Of a DNA stretch of 64,000 nucleotides, positions 13,110 through 21,793 are shown piece after piece. Numbering within the stretch: the first letter of the stretch is position 1; every line of letters begins with the position of its first letter. The translations under genes and the position numbers were made by a program. This DNA comes from Pseudomonas fluorescens (GTDB taxonomy: Bacteria > Pseudomonadota > Gammaproteobacteria > Pseudomonadales > Pseudomonadaceae), in contig NZ_CABVHY010000009.1 in the NCBI RefSeq assembly GCF_902497875.1, positions 159,550 through 223,549 of the forward strand, written 5' to 3'. The notes below the pieces were generated by a model. It searched no databases. It saw only the letters and a list, made by a program, of their open reading frames with translations, and was not told the origin of the DNA.

Positions 13110-14462
13110 TTACAGTCGACCCAGATCGTTGACCAGAGCAAGCAACATCACCCCGACCACCAAACTGATACCGATCTGTATCCCCCAACCCTGCACCCGA
13201 TCCGACAAGGGACGACCACGCGCCCACTCAATCAGATAAAACAACAAATGCCCCCCATCCAGTACAGGAATGGGCAACAAATTCAGAACGCCCAGGCTAA
13301 TACTCAGATAAGCCAGGAAATTCAGGAAATCAGCGACGCCCGACTGGGCAGAAGCGCCCGCCACTTTAGCAATGGTTATCGGTCCACTCAAGTTTTTTAC
13401 CGAGAGCTCACCGAACAACATTTTCTTTAGTGAATCAAGAGTCAGGACACTCATGGTCCAGGTGCGTCGAGCCCCCTCGCCAATCGCCTCCAGAGGACCG
13501 TAACTGACCTCGCGGATCATGGACGGTGGCCAATCGACAGCTTTTACCCCTGCGCCGAGATATCCGGTGGCGACTTTCGCCTTGCCCTTGGCAGCCAAAG
13601 TAACAGGGACGTCGATTTGAGCACCGCCACGCTCGACCCGCAGCACAATTTTGGTTTCAGGACGTATACGGACCTGATCAACCACTTGCTGCCAATCGCT
13701 CAACGCCTGGCCATCGAGTGCCAACAGACGGTCACCGGTTTTCAGCCCGGCAGCCTGGGCCGGCCCGTTCGGATCCAGCTCAGCCAGCACCGGCGGCAAG
13801 GCCGGACGCCACGGACGAATCCCCAGGGAGTGAATCGGATCGGGCTCGTCAGCACCTTTGAGCCACTTGTCCAACACCAGCTCGCGTGCTGAGTCGGCGG
13901 TCGAACCTTCTTCACGCACCAACACCTGCAGGGAACCACTTTCGCCCAACCGGCGTACCAGTTGCAGATTCACCGCGGCCCAACCCGTAGTTGGTTCACC
14001 ATCGATCGCGACGATTTCCTGGCCCGGACTCAATCCGGCCTTGGCGGCAATACTGCCGATTTCAACGTTACCAATGACCGGCCGCACCTGCTCGCTGCCG
14101 AGCATGGCCAAGACCCAGAAAAACACCAGGGCCAGCAAGAAGTTGGCTATCGGACCGGCCGCGACTATAGCGATACGCTGGCGAACCGATTTGCGATTGA
14201 AGGATTGATCGAGTTGATCGACCGGCACATCGCCTTCGCGCTCGTCGAGCATTTTCACGTAGCCACCCAAGGGAATGGCAGCAATCACGAACTCCGTGCC
14301 GCGACGATCATGCCAGCGCAGCAGTGGCATACCAAAACCCACAGAGAAGCGCAGAACCTTGACGCCGCAACGGCGCGCCACCCAAAAGTGGCCGAATTCG
14401 TGGAAGGTGACCAGCACGCCCAGAGCAACCAGGGTGCCGACAATCATATAGAGCGCGCTCAT
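13110..14462 (-). CDS. rseP: Site-2 protease RseP
   Basis: RseP is an inner-membrane zinc metalloprotease that makes the intramembrane cut in anti-sigma factors, MucA in pseudomonads, releasing AlgU/RpoE. The 450-aa protein has HEFGH at residues 21-25 in the first membrane helix. Two PDZ domains lie in the periplasmic middle (about 115-310), and the C-terminal LDGGHLLFY motif provides the remaining zinc ligand. Its place between dxr and bamA links envelope-stress release with the outer-membrane assembly gene. Confidence 0.96.
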   Translation of the reverse strand: MSALYMIVGTLVALGVLVTFHEFGHFWVARRCGVKVLRFSVGFGMPLLRWHDRRGTEFVIAAIPLGGYVKMLDEREGDVPVDQLDQSFNRKSVRQRIAIVAAGPIANFLLALVFFWVLAMLGSEQVRPVIGNVEIGSIAAKAGLSPGQEIVAIDGEPTTGWAAVNLQLVRRLGESGSLQVLVREEGSTADSARELVLDKWLKGADEPDPIHSLGIRPWRPALPPVLAELDPNGPAQAAGLKTGDRLLALDGQALSDWQQVVDQVRIRPETKIVLRVERGGAQIDVPVTLAAKGKAKVATGYLGAGVKAVDWPPSMIREVSYGPLEAIGEGARRTWTMSVLTLDSLKKMLFGELSVKNLSGPITIAKVAGASAQSGVADFLNFLAYLSISLGVLNLLPIPVLDGGHLLFYLIEWARGRPLSDRVQGWGIQIGISLVVGVMLLALVNDLGRL

Positions 14463-14516
14463 CTACTTACTCCGCATTCCTATCCAGTGCCGATACGCTC
14501 GGACCCGCTGCAACGT

Positions 14517-15707
14517 CTATCGCCCGTGGCGACTCAACCATTGCTCGGTCAGGGCGCGGGCTTTGGCGTCCGCCGAGAACACCGCGTCGAGTTCTTCGAC
14601 GGCGACCACAGGCTCGATGTTCAATACTTCCTCGATGATACTCGCGATCTCCGGGTAGCGGATGCGCCGTTCGAGAAAGGCTGCGACCGCCACTTCATTT
14701 GCTGCATTCAACATGGCCGGCGCGCTGTTACCTGCCTCCGCCGCCTGGCGGGCGAGCCGCAGACAAGGAAAACGCTGCTCATCCGGGGCCTGAAAGTCCA
14801 GGCGCGCGATCGAGAACAGATCAAGAGGCGCCACACCGGAATCGATTCGCTCGGGCCAGGCCAGGGCGTTGGCGATCGGCGTGCGCATATCCGGATTGCC
14901 CAATTGCGCCAGTACCGAACCGTCGACGTAGTCCACCAGCGAATGAATCACGCTCTGCGGATGAATCACCACTTCGACCTGATCCGGCCTGGCATCGAAC
15001 AGCCAGCAAGCCTCGATCAACTCGAGGCCTTTGTTCATCATGCTCGCCGAATCCACCGAGATCTTGCGACCCATCGACCAGTTGGGATGGGCGCAGGCCT
15101 GCTCGGGAGTCACATGCTCAAGCTCGGCCAGCGGCGTTTGCCGAAACGGGCCACCCGAGGCGGTCAGCAGGATCCGACGGACCCCGACAGCCCCAAGCCC
15201 GCGAGCAAAATCGTTGGGCATGCACTGAAAAATCGCGTTGTGCTCGCTATCGATCGGCAACAGCACCGAACCACTCTTGCGCACCGCCTGCATGAACAAG
15301 GCGCCGGACATCACCAGCGCCTCCTTGTTGGCCAGCAGAATCTTCTTGCCGGCTTCGACCGCCGCCAGGGTCGGACGCAAACCCGCCGCCCCGACGATTG
15401 CCGCCATCACCGCATCGACTTGAGGATCGGCCGCGACCTGGCACAACCCCTCCTCCCCCACCAGAACCCGGGTTTGCAGACCCGCCGCCCGCAGATCGTC
15501 CTGCAGCCTGCGTGCAACGCCGACCTCAGGAACGACCGCGAAGCGCGGCGTATGGCGCACGCACAAGGCGAGCAACTCGATCAGCCGACTGAAACCGCTC
15601 AAGGCGAAAACCTGATAACGCTCGGGATGCCGGGCAATGACATCGAGGGTGCTCAGGCCGATCGAGCCGGTCGCGCCCAGCACGGTAATCTGCTGTGGGC
15701 GATTCAC
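14517..15707 (-). CDS. dxr: 1-deoxy-D-xylulose 5-phosphate reductoisomerase
   Basis: Dxr (IspC) converts DXP to methylerythritol 4-phosphate with NADPH, the committed step of non-mevalonate isoprenoid synthesis. I chose the GTG at 15707 because it overlaps the cdsA stop by 4 nt (GTGA) and gives 396 aa, the usual length. An ATG five codons upstream (15722) is the alternative. The NADPH-binding [15 protein letters not shown] is at the N-terminus; [18 protein letters not shown] and [20 protein letters not shown] are the metal and substrate segments. Its product feeds uppS two genes upstream. Confidence 0.95.
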   Translation of the reverse strand: MNRPQQITVLGATGSIGLSTLDVIARHPERYQVFALSGFSRLIELLALCVRHTPRFAVVPEVGVARRLQDDLRAAGLQTRVLVGEEGLCQVAADPQVDAVMAAIVGAAGLRPTLAAVEAGKKILLANKEALVMSGALFMQAVRKSGSVLLPIDSEHNAIFQCMPNDFARGLGAVGVRRILLTASGGPFRQTPLAELEHVTPEQACAHPNWSMGRKISVDSASMMNKGLELIEACWLFDARPDQVEVVIHPQSVIHSLVDYVDGSVLAQLGNPDMRTPIANALAWPERIDSGVAPLDLFSIARLDFQAPDEQRFPCLRLARQAAEAGNSAPAMLNAANEVAVAAFLERRIRYPEIASIIEEVLNIEPVVAVEELDAVFSADAKARALTEQWLSRHGR

Positions 15708-16510
15708 GGCGCAGCCATCCACAACAGGACGGCAAATACCGGAATGGCCGCGGTCAGGCTATCGATGCGATCCAGCACACCGCCATGGCCCGGCAGCAGG
15801 TTGCTGCTGTCCTTGATCCCTGACTGACGCTTGAACATGCTTTCGGTCAGGTCACCGACCACCGAAATCAGCACGACAATCGCCGCGCCGATCAAGCCCA
15901 TCAGCATCTGCGCAGCGCTCCAGTCACGGGCAAGGCCGACGACGGCAGTGATCAGTAAGCTCGCCGCCAACCCACCGTACACCCCTTCCCAGCTCTTGCC
16001 CGGACTGACCCTCGGCGCCAGCTTGCGCTTGCCGAAGGCCCTACCGGAAAAATAGGCACCGATGTCCGCGCCCCAGACCAGCACCATCACCGCCATGATC
16101 AGCCAGTTGCCCAAGGGCTGCTGCTTGATCAGGACCAGCCCTTGCCAGGCCGGCAACAGGATCAACAGACCAATCACCAACTTGCTCGCCGCACTGGCCC
16201 ATCGCTCACTGGTGCGCGGATAAGTCAGCACCAGGAAGGTTGCCAGCGACCACCAGATCACCGCTGCAGCCAGCACCCACGGCGCGAGCCCGGGCAGCAC
16301 ATGCATGAAAAACAGCAGCAGCGCGACCATGGCCGCGTAGGCAACCCGGACCGGCTGGGCAGTAAAACCTGCCAGCCGAGCCCATTCCCAGGCAGCCAGG
16401 GTCACCACCAATCCAATAAACAACGCAAAACCGGTGCCTTCCAGCAGGAAAAACCCGCATAAGGCGATCGGCAACAGGATTAGCGCGGTAATGATTCGTT
16501 GTTTAAGCAT
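15704..16510 (-). CDS. cdsA: Phosphatidate cytidylyltransferase
   Basis: CdsA makes CDP-diacylglycerol, the precursor of all phospholipids, in the inner membrane. The 268-aa protein has about eight hydrophobic helices. It carries the family signature near the C-terminus ([20 protein letters not shown] followed by VLDRID). Its start overlaps the uppS stop by 1 nt and its stop overlaps the dxr GTG, so the three genes are tightly coupled. Confidence 0.96.
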   Translation of the reverse strand: MLKQRIITALILLPIALCGFFLLEGTGFALFIGLVVTLAAWEWARLAGFTAQPVRVAYAAMVALLLFFMHVLPGLAPWVLAAAVIWWSLATFLVLTYPRTSERWASAASKLVIGLLILLPAWQGLVLIKQQPLGNWLIMAVMVLVWGADIGAYFSGRAFGKRKLAPRVSPGKSWEGVYGGLAASLLITAVVGLARDWSAAQMLMGLIGAAIVVLISVVGDLTESMFKRQSGIKDSSNLLPGHGGVLDRIDSLTAAIPVFAVLLWMAAP

Positions 16511-17265
16511 TAAGCCCGGGCTCCCGCTTCGACCTGTTCGCTCGTTTTACCGAAGCGGCGCTGGCGAGAAGCGTAATCGGCCAGCGCAGTACGCATGGCA
16601 TCGTGTTTGAAGTCCGGCCAGAACAGGTCGGAGAAATACAGTTCGGCGTACGCCAACTGCCACAACAGGAAATTACTGATGCGGTGTTCACCGCCCGTAC
16701 GGATGCACAAGTCCGGCAGGGGCAGATCGCCCGTCGCCAGACAGGTTTGCAATAATTCGGGCGTGATGTCTTCGGGGCGCAGATGCCCGGCCTGAACCTC
16801 GCGCGCCAGGCGTTGGGCAGCCTGGGCAATATCCCACTGGCCGCCATAGTTGGCAGCGATCTGCAGGACAAAACGATTGCTGCCCGCCGTCAGCGCCTCA
16901 GCCTCACGCATGGCCGCCTGCAACTCCGGATGGAAGCGCGAGCGGTCACCGATAATGCGCAGACTGATGTTGTTGTCGTTGAGGCGCTTGGCCTCGCGAC
17001 GCAACGCCTTGAAAAACAGATCCATCAAGGCACTGACTTCGTCGGCCGGGCGTTGCCAGTTCTCACTGGAAAAGGCAAACAGGGTCAATACTTCGACCTT
17101 GGCCTCGGCACACACTTCAATGACCGCACGAACAGCATCAACGCCCGCTTTATGCCCGGCAACACCCGGCATAAAGCGCTTTTTCGCCCAGCGATTATTA
17201 CCATCCATGATGATCGCCACATGACGTGGCACCGAAGACAGTACAGCCTGCTTGGTCTTTTCCAT
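16510..17265 (-). CDS. uppS: Undecaprenyl diphosphate synthase
   Basis: UppS adds eight isopentenyl units in cis to farnesyl diphosphate, giving the C55 carrier for peptidoglycan and O-antigen. The 251-aa protein shows the catalytic Asp21 in IIMDGNNRWAKKR and VAGHKAGVDAVR. The substrate-binding LCIRTGGEHRISNFLLWQLA lies near the C-terminus. It is 13 nt downstream of frr and overlaps cdsA by one base. Confidence 0.97.
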   Translation of the reverse strand: MEKTKQAVLSSVPRHVAIIMDGNNRWAKKRFMPGVAGHKAGVDAVRAVIEVCAEAKVEVLTLFAFSSENWQRPADEVSALMDLFFKALRREAKRLNDNNISLRIIGDRSRFHPELQAAMREAEALTAGSNRFVLQIAANYGGQWDIAQAAQRLAREVQAGHLRPEDITPELLQTCLATGDLPLPDLCIRTGGEHRISNFLLWQLAYAELYFSDLFWPDFKHDAMRTALADYASRQRRFGKTSEQVEAGARA

Positions 17266-17278
17266 GTAAACGCGACCC

Positions 17279-17836
17279 TTATACGGCCATCAGGTCCGCT
17301 TCTTTTTGCTTCACGGCCGCCTCGATCTCCGCCACAAACTTGTCAGTCAGTTTCTGGATGTCGTCTGCCGCACGGCGCTCTTCGTCTTCGCTGATTTCTT
17401 TCTCCTTGACCAGGTCTTTCAACTGGCTCAAGGCATCGCGACGAATGTTGCGCACCGCTACACGGCCGTCTTCCGCCGCTTCACGCGCCTGCTTGGTGAA
17501 GCCCTTGCGGGTTTCTTCGGTCAGGGCAGGCATCGAGATCAGCAGTAACTCACCCAGGTTGGTCGGGTTGAAGCCCAGGCCAGCGCTCTGGATCGCCTTG
17601 TCGACCGCTTGCAGCATGTTGCGCTCGAATGCCACGACTTGCAGGGTCCGCGAATCCTTGACGGTGACGTTGGCCACCTGGTTCAGCGGGGTATCGGAAC
17701 CGTAGTAAGGCACCATCACGCCACCCAGGATGCTTGGGTGAGCCTGGCCGGTACGAATCCGGCTGAATGCGTGATGCAGCGATTCCAGGGATTTTTGCAT
17801 GCGCTCTTGCGCGTCTTTCTTGATTTCGTTGATCAT
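17279..17836 (-). CDS. frr: Ribosome recycling factor
   Basis: Frr works with EF-G to split post-termination ribosomes. The 185-aa length and the start [18 protein letters not shown] are typical. The tRNA-like three-helix bundle is evident from the heptad-rich ends ([17 protein letters not shown]). It overlaps the pyrH stop by 4 nt. The pyrH-frr pair is near-universal. Confidence 0.97.
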   Translation of the reverse strand: MINEIKKDAQERMQKSLESLHHAFSRIRTGQAHPSILGGVMVPYYGSDTPLNQVANVTVKDSRTLQVVAFERNMLQAVDKAIQSAGLGFNPTNLGELLLISMPALTEETRKGFTKQAREAAEDGRVAVRNIRRDALSQLKDLVKEKEISEDEERRAADDIQKLTDKFVAEIEAAVKQKEADLMAV

Positions 17837-18576
17837 TTTTCGCCTTCCTCGATCAGGGTCCCTTCTGCGCCGCCATGCACGATATTCAGCAGGGCGCCGG
17901 GCTTGTTCATGTTAAATACGCGCAACGGCATCTTGTGGTCACGGCACAGGCAAATGGCCGTCAGATCCATCACGCCCAGCTTGCGATCCAGCACTTCATC
18001 GTAAGTCAGATGATCGAACTTCTCGGCATGCGGGTCTTTGAATGGGTCAGCGGTATAGACGCCATCAACCTTGGTTGCCTTCAACACCACGTCGGCATTG
18101 ATCTCGATGCCCCGCAGGCAGGCTGCCGAATCGGTGGTGAAAAACGGGTTGCCGGTACCGGCCGCGAAGATCACCACGTCCTTGGCGTTCAGGTGACGCA
18201 TGGCTTTTCGACGATCATAGTGATCGGTCACACCCACCATGGAAATAGCCGACATCACAATGGCCGAGATATTCGCACGTTCCAGCGCGTCACGCATGGC
18301 CAGAGCGTTCATCACAGTGGCCAGCATGCCCATGTGGTCGCCTGTCACCCGATCCATCCCGGCGGCACTCAGCGCGGCGCCACGGAACAGGTTGCCACCA
18401 CCGATCACCAGACCGACTTGAACGCCGATACCGACCAACTGGCCGACTTCCAGCGCCATGCGGTCCAGCACCTTCGGATCAATCCCGAATTCTTCCGAGC
18501 CCATCAGGGCCTCGCCGCTAAGCTTGAGTAGAATGCGTTTATAGCGAGCCTGATAACCACTGCCCTGCTGAGCCAT
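17833..18576 (-). CDS. pyrH: Uridylate kinase
   Basis: PyrH is a hexameric amino-acid-kinase-fold enzyme that phosphorylates UMP to UDP and is regulated by GTP and UTP. The 247-aa protein has [14 protein letters not shown] for phosphate binding, [12 protein letters not shown], and [16 protein letters not shown] for UMP binding. It is 209 nt downstream of tsf, with a tsf terminator in between. pyrH-frr may therefore also have its own promoter. Confidence 0.97.
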   Translation of the reverse strand: MAQQGSGYQARYKRILLKLSGEALMGSEEFGIDPKVLDRMALEVGQLVGIGVQVGLVIGGGNLFRGAALSAAGMDRVTGDHMGMLATVMNALAMRDALERANISAIVMSAISMVGVTDHYDRRKAMRHLNAKDVVIFAAGTGNPFFTTDSAACLRGIEINADVVLKATKVDGVYTADPFKDPHAEKFDHLTYDEVLDRKLGVMDLTAICLCRDHKMPLRVFNMNKPGALLNIVHGGAEGTLIEEGEK

Positions 18577-18730
18577 TGCGAATCTCTCCTGCGGCGTATT
18601 TTTAAAAATTCTTTGCCAGCTGTTTTCAGCCAGCGTTCACTCTAGCTTGACGCTATCACAGCGCAATCGGAACACGGCGTTGTAAGCCAGTTCCGAAGGG
18701 AAACCAATCAAATTGATCACCCCATTTGAA

Positions 18731-18762
18731 AAGAGGCTGCGCGCGTGAGCGGGCAGCCTCTT
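18731..18762 (-). terminator. Terminator downstream of tsf
   Basis: AAGAGGCTGC (18731-18740) and GCAGCCTCTT (18753-18762) form a perfect 10-bp stem with a 12-nt loop. On the minus strand a short T-run follows the second arm. It lies 24 nt past the tsf stop. Confidence 0.75.
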
Positions 18763-18785
18763 CTGGGCGACAGTTGAAAACCGTC

Positions 18786-19649
18786 TTACTTCTTGCTGGC
18801 AGCCAGCTGGGCAGCAACTTCTTCAGCGAAGTTGTCGACCGGCTTCTCGATGCCTTCGCCTACCTGGAAGCGGGTGAAGGAAACGATTTCAGCGCCGCCT
18901 TTCTTGGCCAGATCGCCAACGGTCACTTCAGGGTTCTTGACGAACGCCTGGTTGACCAGGCTGGCTTCGGCGAGGAACTTGCTGATACGACCAGCAACCA
19001 TTTTCTCGACGATTTCAGCAGGCTTGCCTTTGATCTTGTCTTCGTTGAGGCTCATGAAAACGCCTTTTTCGCGTTCGATGGCTTCAGCGGAAACCTGCGA
19101 TGGCAGCAGGAACTCAGGGTTGCTGGCCGCTACGTGCATAGCGATGTCTTTGGCCAGCTCAACGTTGCCGCCTTTCAGTGCCACGACTACGCCAATCTTG
19201 TTGCCGTGCAGGTAAGAACCTACAACGTCAGCTTCGATACGCGCCAGACGACGGATGTTGACGTTCTCGCCTACTTTGCCAACCAGTGCTTCACGAGCCG
19301 GCTCTTGAGCGGCGATCAGCGGAGCTGCGTCGGTCAGTTTGTCAGCGAACGCTTTTTCAACGCTGGCAGCGACGAAGTTCTTGAAGTCGTCTTGCAGAGC
19401 CAGGAAGTCGGTTTGCGAGTTGACTTCGATGATCACGGCAGCCTTGCCGTCTTCCTTGATGCTGATTGCGCCTTCAGCAGCAATATTGCCTGCTTTCTTG
19501 GCAGCCTTGATGGCGCCCGATGCACGCATGTCATCGATGGCTTTTTCGATGTCGCCGTCAGCCTTGGTCAAGGCTTTTTTGCAATCCATCATGCCTTCGC
19601 CAGTACGCTCACGCAGTTCTTTGACCAACGCTGCAGTAATCTCTGCCAT
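18786..19649 (-). CDS. tsf: Translation elongation factor Ts
   Basis: EF-Ts is the nucleotide exchange factor that recharges EF-Tu with GTP. The ATG at 19649 (MAEITAALVKELRERTGEGMM) gives 287 aa, the standard length; eleven upstream codons in frame are leader. The UBA-like N-terminus with RERTGEGMMDCKKAL is followed by the core domains containing the TDF motif (SQTDFLALQ). It is co-transcribed with rpsB, with a partial terminator between them. Confidence 0.97.
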   Translation of the reverse strand: MAEITAALVKELRERTGEGMMDCKKALTKADGDIEKAIDDMRASGAIKAAKKAGNIAAEGAISIKEDGKAAVIIEVNSQTDFLALQDDFKNFVAASVEKAFADKLTDAAPLIAAQEPAREALVGKVGENVNIRRLARIEADVVGSYLHGNKIGVVVALKGGNVELAKDIAMHVAASNPEFLLPSQVSAEAIEREKGVFMSLNEDKIKGKPAEIVEKMVAGRISKFLAEASLVNQAFVKNPEVTVGDLAKKGGAEIVSFTRFQVGEGIEKPVDNFAEEVAAQLAASKK

Positions 19650-19789
19650 TTTCAAAATCCTCTTGGATAGGTTTTCAACCATTCCACCCGAGCGAACGGG
19701 CGTTCAAATTCTTGCCCCGAGAACACCTGGCAACCGCCGCATGACAAAAACCGCCACGGGCATTTCCTACAGATGATTTTCGAGGTGGC

Positions 19790-19816
19790 AAAAAGGGGGC
19801 CAAGCCCCCTTTTTGC
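19790..19816. terminator. Hairpin between rpsB and tsf (attenuator-type terminator)
   Basis: AAAAAGGGGGC and GCCCCCTTTTT form an 11-bp stem with a very short loop and a five-T tail on the minus strand, 30 nt past the rpsB stop. A leaky terminator here would let S2 be made in excess of EF-Ts transcripts. The promoter for tsf is otherwise the rpsB one. Confidence 0.8.
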
Positions 19817-19845
19817 GTACTGAGTAAACGCTAAGCGCTAGTTAC

Positions 19846-20586
19846 TCAGCCTTCAACTACCGCTGCCGGAGCGTCTTCGACGAACACTTCGGTGCCGCCA
19901 GCAACGTGGTTGCGACCACGGATTACCGCGTCAGCCATCGAACCCATGTACAGCTGGATAGCGCGGATTGCGTCATCGTTGCCTGGGATGCTGTAGTCAA
20001 CGCCGTCCGGGCTGCTGTTGGTATCGACAACGCCAATAACCGGGATGCCCAGCTTGTTGGCTTCGGTGATCGCGATGCGCTCGTGATCAACGTCGATAAC
20101 GAACAGTGCGTCAGGCAGACCGCCCATGTCCTTGATACCACCCAGGCTACGATCCAGCTTCTCAAGATCACGAGTGCGCATCAGCGCTTCTTTCTTGGTC
20201 AGCTTGGCGAAAGTACCGTCTTCGGCCTGGATTTCAAGGTCACGCAGACGCTTGATGGAAGCACGAATGGTTTTGAAGTTGGTCAGCATGCCGCCCAACC
20301 AGCGGTGATCGACGTACGGCGAACCGCAACGTGCTGCTTCTTCAGCAACGATCTTGCCAGCGGAACGCTTGGTGCCGACGAACAGGATCTTGTTTTTGCC
20401 CTGGGCCAGACGCTCTACGAAAGTCAGAGCTTCGTTGAACATTGGCAGGGTTTTTTCAAGGTTGATGATGTGAATCTTGTTACGCGCGCCGAAAATGTAC
20501 TTACCCATTTTCGGGTTCCAGTAACGGGTTTGGTGACCGAAGTGGACACCAGCCTTCAGCATATCGCGCATGTTGACTTGGGACAT
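19846..20586 (-). CDS. rpsB: 30S ribosomal protein S2
   Basis: S2 binds the 30S head-body junction and is needed for S1 attachment. The ATG at 20586 ([20 protein letters not shown]) gives 246 aa, typical of gammaproteobacteria; the frame extends 21 codons into the leader. [11 protein letters not shown] and [16 protein letters not shown] are characteristic. A conserved leader and an extended -10 promoter lie upstream, and in this bacterial class S2 represses its own operon. Confidence 0.97.
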   Translation of the reverse strand: MSQVNMRDMLKAGVHFGHQTRYWNPKMGKYIFGARNKIHIINLEKTLPMFNEALTFVERLAQGKNKILFVGTKRSAGKIVAEEAARCGSPYVDHRWLGGMLTNFKTIRASIKRLRDLEIQAEDGTFAKLTKKEALMRTRDLEKLDRSLGGIKDMGGLPDALFVIDVDHERIAITEANKLGIPVIGVVDTNSSPDGVDYSIPGNDDAIRAIQLYMGSMADAVIRGRNHVAGGTEVFVEDAPAAVVEG

Positions 20587-20718
20587 GATAGTTCCTTGAT
20601 AAGTCGGGTTAGGCCTCCACGTATCCCAATGACCAACCAGCAGCGTCAAGCTGAAGGCACCCAGGTCATCGTGTCGACACGTGTGTGGGTTTAAGCCTTT
20701 CGGGGCATCCCCGGAAAG
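20587..20718 (-). promoter_or_regulatory. rpsB leader, probable S2 autoregulatory RNA
   Basis: About 130 nt separate the predicted start site from the rpsB ATG. Near its 5' end (about 20697-20718, minus strand) the RNA can form a stem closed by CGGGG/CCCCG with a tiny loop, as in the S2-responsive leaders known from gammaproteobacteria. Assignment rests on position, length and that stem; I could not run a covariance model. Confidence 0.6.
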
Positions 20719-20724
20719 CGGCGC

Positions 20725-20735
20725 ATTTTATACCA
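20725..20735 (-). promoter_or_regulatory. rpsB promoter, extended -10
   Basis: On the minus strand TGGTATAAAAT is followed by GCGCCGC. The TG-N-TATAAAAT extended -10 with a GC-rich discriminator is the conserved rpsB promoter form and predicts growth-rate and stringent control. Confidence 0.75.
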
Positions 20736-20968
20736 TAAGAAAGGCGAAAACGAAACCAGGATTCACACCTCCCTGTGTCCGCTTTTGCCCTGACCTTGGA
20801 ATCGGGTCAGAATGCACCATCTATTATAGAGTGAAGCGAAGGTCGGGCGTTCATGATTTGCCTCGACCGTCTGTTAGAATCGCGTTTTTGGGGCTGCGCA
20901 GACGCAACATTGAGTCACGCAATCCATCTTCCGTGTTTATTTGCGCCATTGAGCGCTAGAGAGCCTGT
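20736..20968. promoter_or_regulatory. Divergent rpsB-map intergenic region with map promoter
   Basis: The gap from 20587 to 20968 has no gene. Besides the rpsB promoter and leader it holds TGTTAGAAT at 20872-20880, an extended -10 directed at map. No good -35 is present, as expected for an extended -10. Nothing else was recognised. Confidence 0.5.
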
Positions 20969-21751
20969 ATGACCGTCACCCTCAAAACCCCCGAGGACAT
21001 CGCGAAAATGCGTGTCGCCGGCAAACTGGCTGCCGATGTGCTGGAAATGATCGCCCAACACGTCAAACCCGGCGTCACCACCGAAGAGCTGGACCGCATC
21101 TGCCACGACTATATCGTCAACGAGCAGAAAGCCATCCCTGCTCCGCTCAACTACAAGGGCTTCCCGAAGTCGATCTGCACCTCGATCAACCATGTGGTCT
21201 GCCACGGCATCCCGAACGAGAAACCACTCAAAGATGGCGACACCCTGAACATCGACGTGACTGTCATCAAAGATGGCTATCACGGTGACACCAGCCGGAT
21301 GTTTCACGTCGGCACTGTGCCTGTGTGGGCCGAGCGCCTGTCCCAAGTGACCCAGGAATGCATGTACAAGGCCATTGAACTGGTCAAGCCTGGCTGCCGC
21401 CTCGGCGATATCGGCGAAGTCATCCAGAAGCATGCCGAGAAAAACGGTTTCTCCGTGGTTCGCGAGTTCTGCGGCCACGGCATCGGCAAGGTGTTCCACG
21501 AAGAACCGCAGATCCTGCACTACGGGCGCGCCGGCACCGGTATGGAACTCAAGGAAGGCATGACCTTCACCATCGAGCCGATGATCAACCAGGGCAAGGC
21601 CGACACCAAGGTCCTGGGCGATGGCTGGACCGCAATCACCAAGGACCGCAAGCTGTCGGCCCAGTGGGAACACACCCTGCTGGTCACCGCTACCGGGTAC
21701 GAGATCTTCACCCTGCGCAGCGATGACACTATCGCGCGCGTCTCGGCCTGA
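20969..21751 (+). CDS. map: Methionine aminopeptidase, type I
   Basis: Map removes the initiator methionine from nascent proteins. The 260-aa protein has the pita-bread fold metal ligands in NIDVTVIKDGYHGDTSRMF (two Asp), HGIGKVFHEEP (His), FTIEPM (Glu) and QWEHTLLV (Glu). CHGIPNE supplies the substrate-side His. It is divergent from rpsB, as in many proteobacteria, and 42 nt upstream of glnD. Confidence 0.97.
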   Translation: MTVTLKTPEDIAKMRVAGKLAADVLEMIAQHVKPGVTTEELDRICHDYIVNEQKAIPAPLNYKGFPKSICTSINHVVCHGIPNEKPLKDGDTLNIDVTVIKDGYHGDTSRMFHVGTVPVWAERLSQVTQECMYKAIELVKPGCRLGDIGEVIQKHAEKNGFSVVREFCGHGIGKVFHEEPQILHYGRAGTGMELKEGMTFTIEPMINQGKADTKVLGDGWTAITKDRKLSAQWEHTLLVTATGYEIFTLRSDDTIARVSA

Positions 21752-21793
21752 TCTGCCCCGCTGCTCCCTATAGAAAGAAAGGAAAGCCAATCG

